Positions 63,401-64,000 of a DNA stretch of 64,000 nucleotides are shown in pieces. Numbering within the stretch: position 1 is the first letter of the stretch; every line of letters begins with the position of its first letter. Under the pieces are notes generated by a model that made no database searches, was not told the origin of the DNA, and was given only the letters and a program-made list of their open reading frames with translations. This stretch comes from Phenylobacterium sp. Its GTDB lineage: Bacteria > Pseudomonadota > Alphaproteobacteria > Caulobacterales > Caulobacteraceae. The stretch is taken from contig SSMU01000011.1 in the NCBI GenBank assembly GCA_004799545.1, positions 62,001 through 126,000 of the forward strand, read 5' to 3'. The position numbers and the translations under genes are program-made.

Positions 63401-64000
63401 TCAGGCGTAGGGCGGCTTGGGGATCGAGGCCTGGGCGGCCTTCAGCGCCTGCGACCAGCGGTCGTTGAGGTCGCGGTAGTAGGGGTCGTGGTCGTCGATC
63501 CGGTAGACCAGATCGGCCTTGGTCTGGCCGGCGCGGGCGGTCATCAGGTCGATCGGCAGGCCCACCGCCAGGTTCGAGCGCATGGTGGAGGAGAAGGAGA
63601 TCAGGGCGATCTTCACCGCCTCGTCGAGTTCGGTCTCGAAGCTCAGGGCGCGGTCGAGGATCGGCTTGCCGTACTTGGTCTCACCGATCTGCAGGAACGG
63701 CGTCTCCGGCCCGCACTCGATGAAGTTGCCGGCGCTGTAGACCAGGAACAGGCGGGTGGGCTCGCCGCCGACGCTGCCGCCCACCAGCAGGCTGGCGTCG
63801 AAGCTGACGTCGTCCTGCTTCAGCCCCTCCATCTCGTCGCGGGTGAAGCGGATGGCCTGGCCGAGCAGGTAGGCCGCGCGGTGGATGGAGGCCGCCGTCT
63901 CAATGGATTCCATCTCGCCGGTGTCAGGGGCCAGGATGCCCAGCGTCGCGCGCTCCAGCGCCGTCTGGGTGGTGGACAGGCTACCGGCCGAGGCGAGCAC
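63401..64000 (-). CDS. Proteasome-type peptidase (Anbu-like), 5' end beyond window
   Basis: C-terminal 199 residues of a proteasome-beta-like Ntn hydrolase of the Anbu type; the N-terminus with the catalytic Thr lies outside. Visible parts are LLVGGSVGGEPTRLFLVYSAGNFIECGPETPFLQIGETKYGKPILDR in three segments of the beta-fold, ALISFSSTMRSNLAVGLPID and RIDDHDPYYRDLNDRWSQAL, a tail typical of Anbu proteins. Its function is not settled; in relatives it is encoded with a transglutaminase-like and an ATP-grasp-type protein, which would be expected just past base 64000. Confidence 0.85.
   Translation of the reverse strand: MLASAGSLSTTQTALERATLGILAPDTGEMESIETAASIHRAAYLLGQAIRFTRDEMEGLKQDDVSFDASLLVGGSVGGEPTRLFLVYSAGNFIECGPETPFLQIGETKYGKPILDRALSFETELDEAVKIALISFSSTMRSNLAVGLPIDLMTARAGQTKADLVYRIDDHDPYYRDLNDRWSQALKAAQASIPKPPYA

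Noticed and set aside
1..64000. CRISPR arrays, tRNA or rRNA genes, insertion sequences, prophage
   Set aside because: Looked for regular repeats, tRNA arms, transposase and phage motifs on both strands; none seen.

Overview
The window is GC-rich, densely coded DNA from an alphaproteobacterium, most likely Caulobacterales (Caulobacter/Phenylobacterium-like). Pointers are the TonB-dependent receptor of the Xanthomonas/Caulobacter type beside an N-acetylglucosamine (GlcNAc) operon, a Tad/Flp (Cpa) pilus locus, many GTG and TTG starts, and 1-8 nt overlaps between neighbouring genes. I see no rRNA, tRNA, CRISPR array, insertion sequence or prophage; the region reads as ordinary chromosome.

Layout. 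1-9421 (minus): GlcNAc/chitin-oligosaccharide operon: GntR regulator, SIS-type GlcN6P deaminase, NagA deacetylase, secreted GH20 hexosaminidase, a fused EIIA-HPr-EI phosphotransferase and a GlcNAc EIICB permease cut by the window edge. Divergent to it, 9681-12383 is the outer-membrane receptor, so uptake, trimming, phosphorylation and deacetylation lie together. 12509-14005: TPR-sulfotransferase. 14313-22452: Tad pilus locus (pilin, CpaB, CpaE, CpaF, TadB, TadC, prepilin peptidase, two TadE-like pseudopilins, TadG-like protein), with no secretin (CpaC) or CpaD gene. 22512-31463: small secreted Cys-rich protein, autotransporter, four-EF-hand protein with a natural His6 run, two-component system, ATP-grasp-like protein, glycosyltransferase.

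31634-41859 (minus): four-gene MdtABC/TolC-type efflux operon with two oddities. The adaptor carries a Gly/Ala-rich tail with two copies of the four-Cys module found alone in the small protein at 22512-22802, and one RND pump has about 175 residues of Gly/Ser/Thr-rich sequence inserted in its second periplasmic region. 42043-49645: metallo-hydrolase, DsbA-fold isomerase, LysR regulator, a DUF3604-PpiC-HupE operon, UDP-glucuronate decarboxylase.

49864-60111 is the most intriguing stretch. A plus-strand run encodes a carrier protein, an acyl-CoA-dehydrogenase-like protein, an amino acid:[carrier protein] ligase (a stand-alone class II aminoacyl-tRNA synthetase homologue), a DUF1839 protein and a cytoplasmic GH2 enzyme. 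It meets a minus-strand run encoding a tandem alpha/beta hydrolase lacking serine nucleophiles, a GMC oxidoreductase with a Cys-rich insert, an SDR and a 49-residue membrane protein not called before. I infer a small biosynthetic or modification pathway on a carrier-protein-tethered amino acid; the product is unknown. 60339-64000 holds a DHA2 exporter, a SPOR-type lipoprotein, a small HTH protein and the C-terminal part of an Anbu-type proteasome-like protein.
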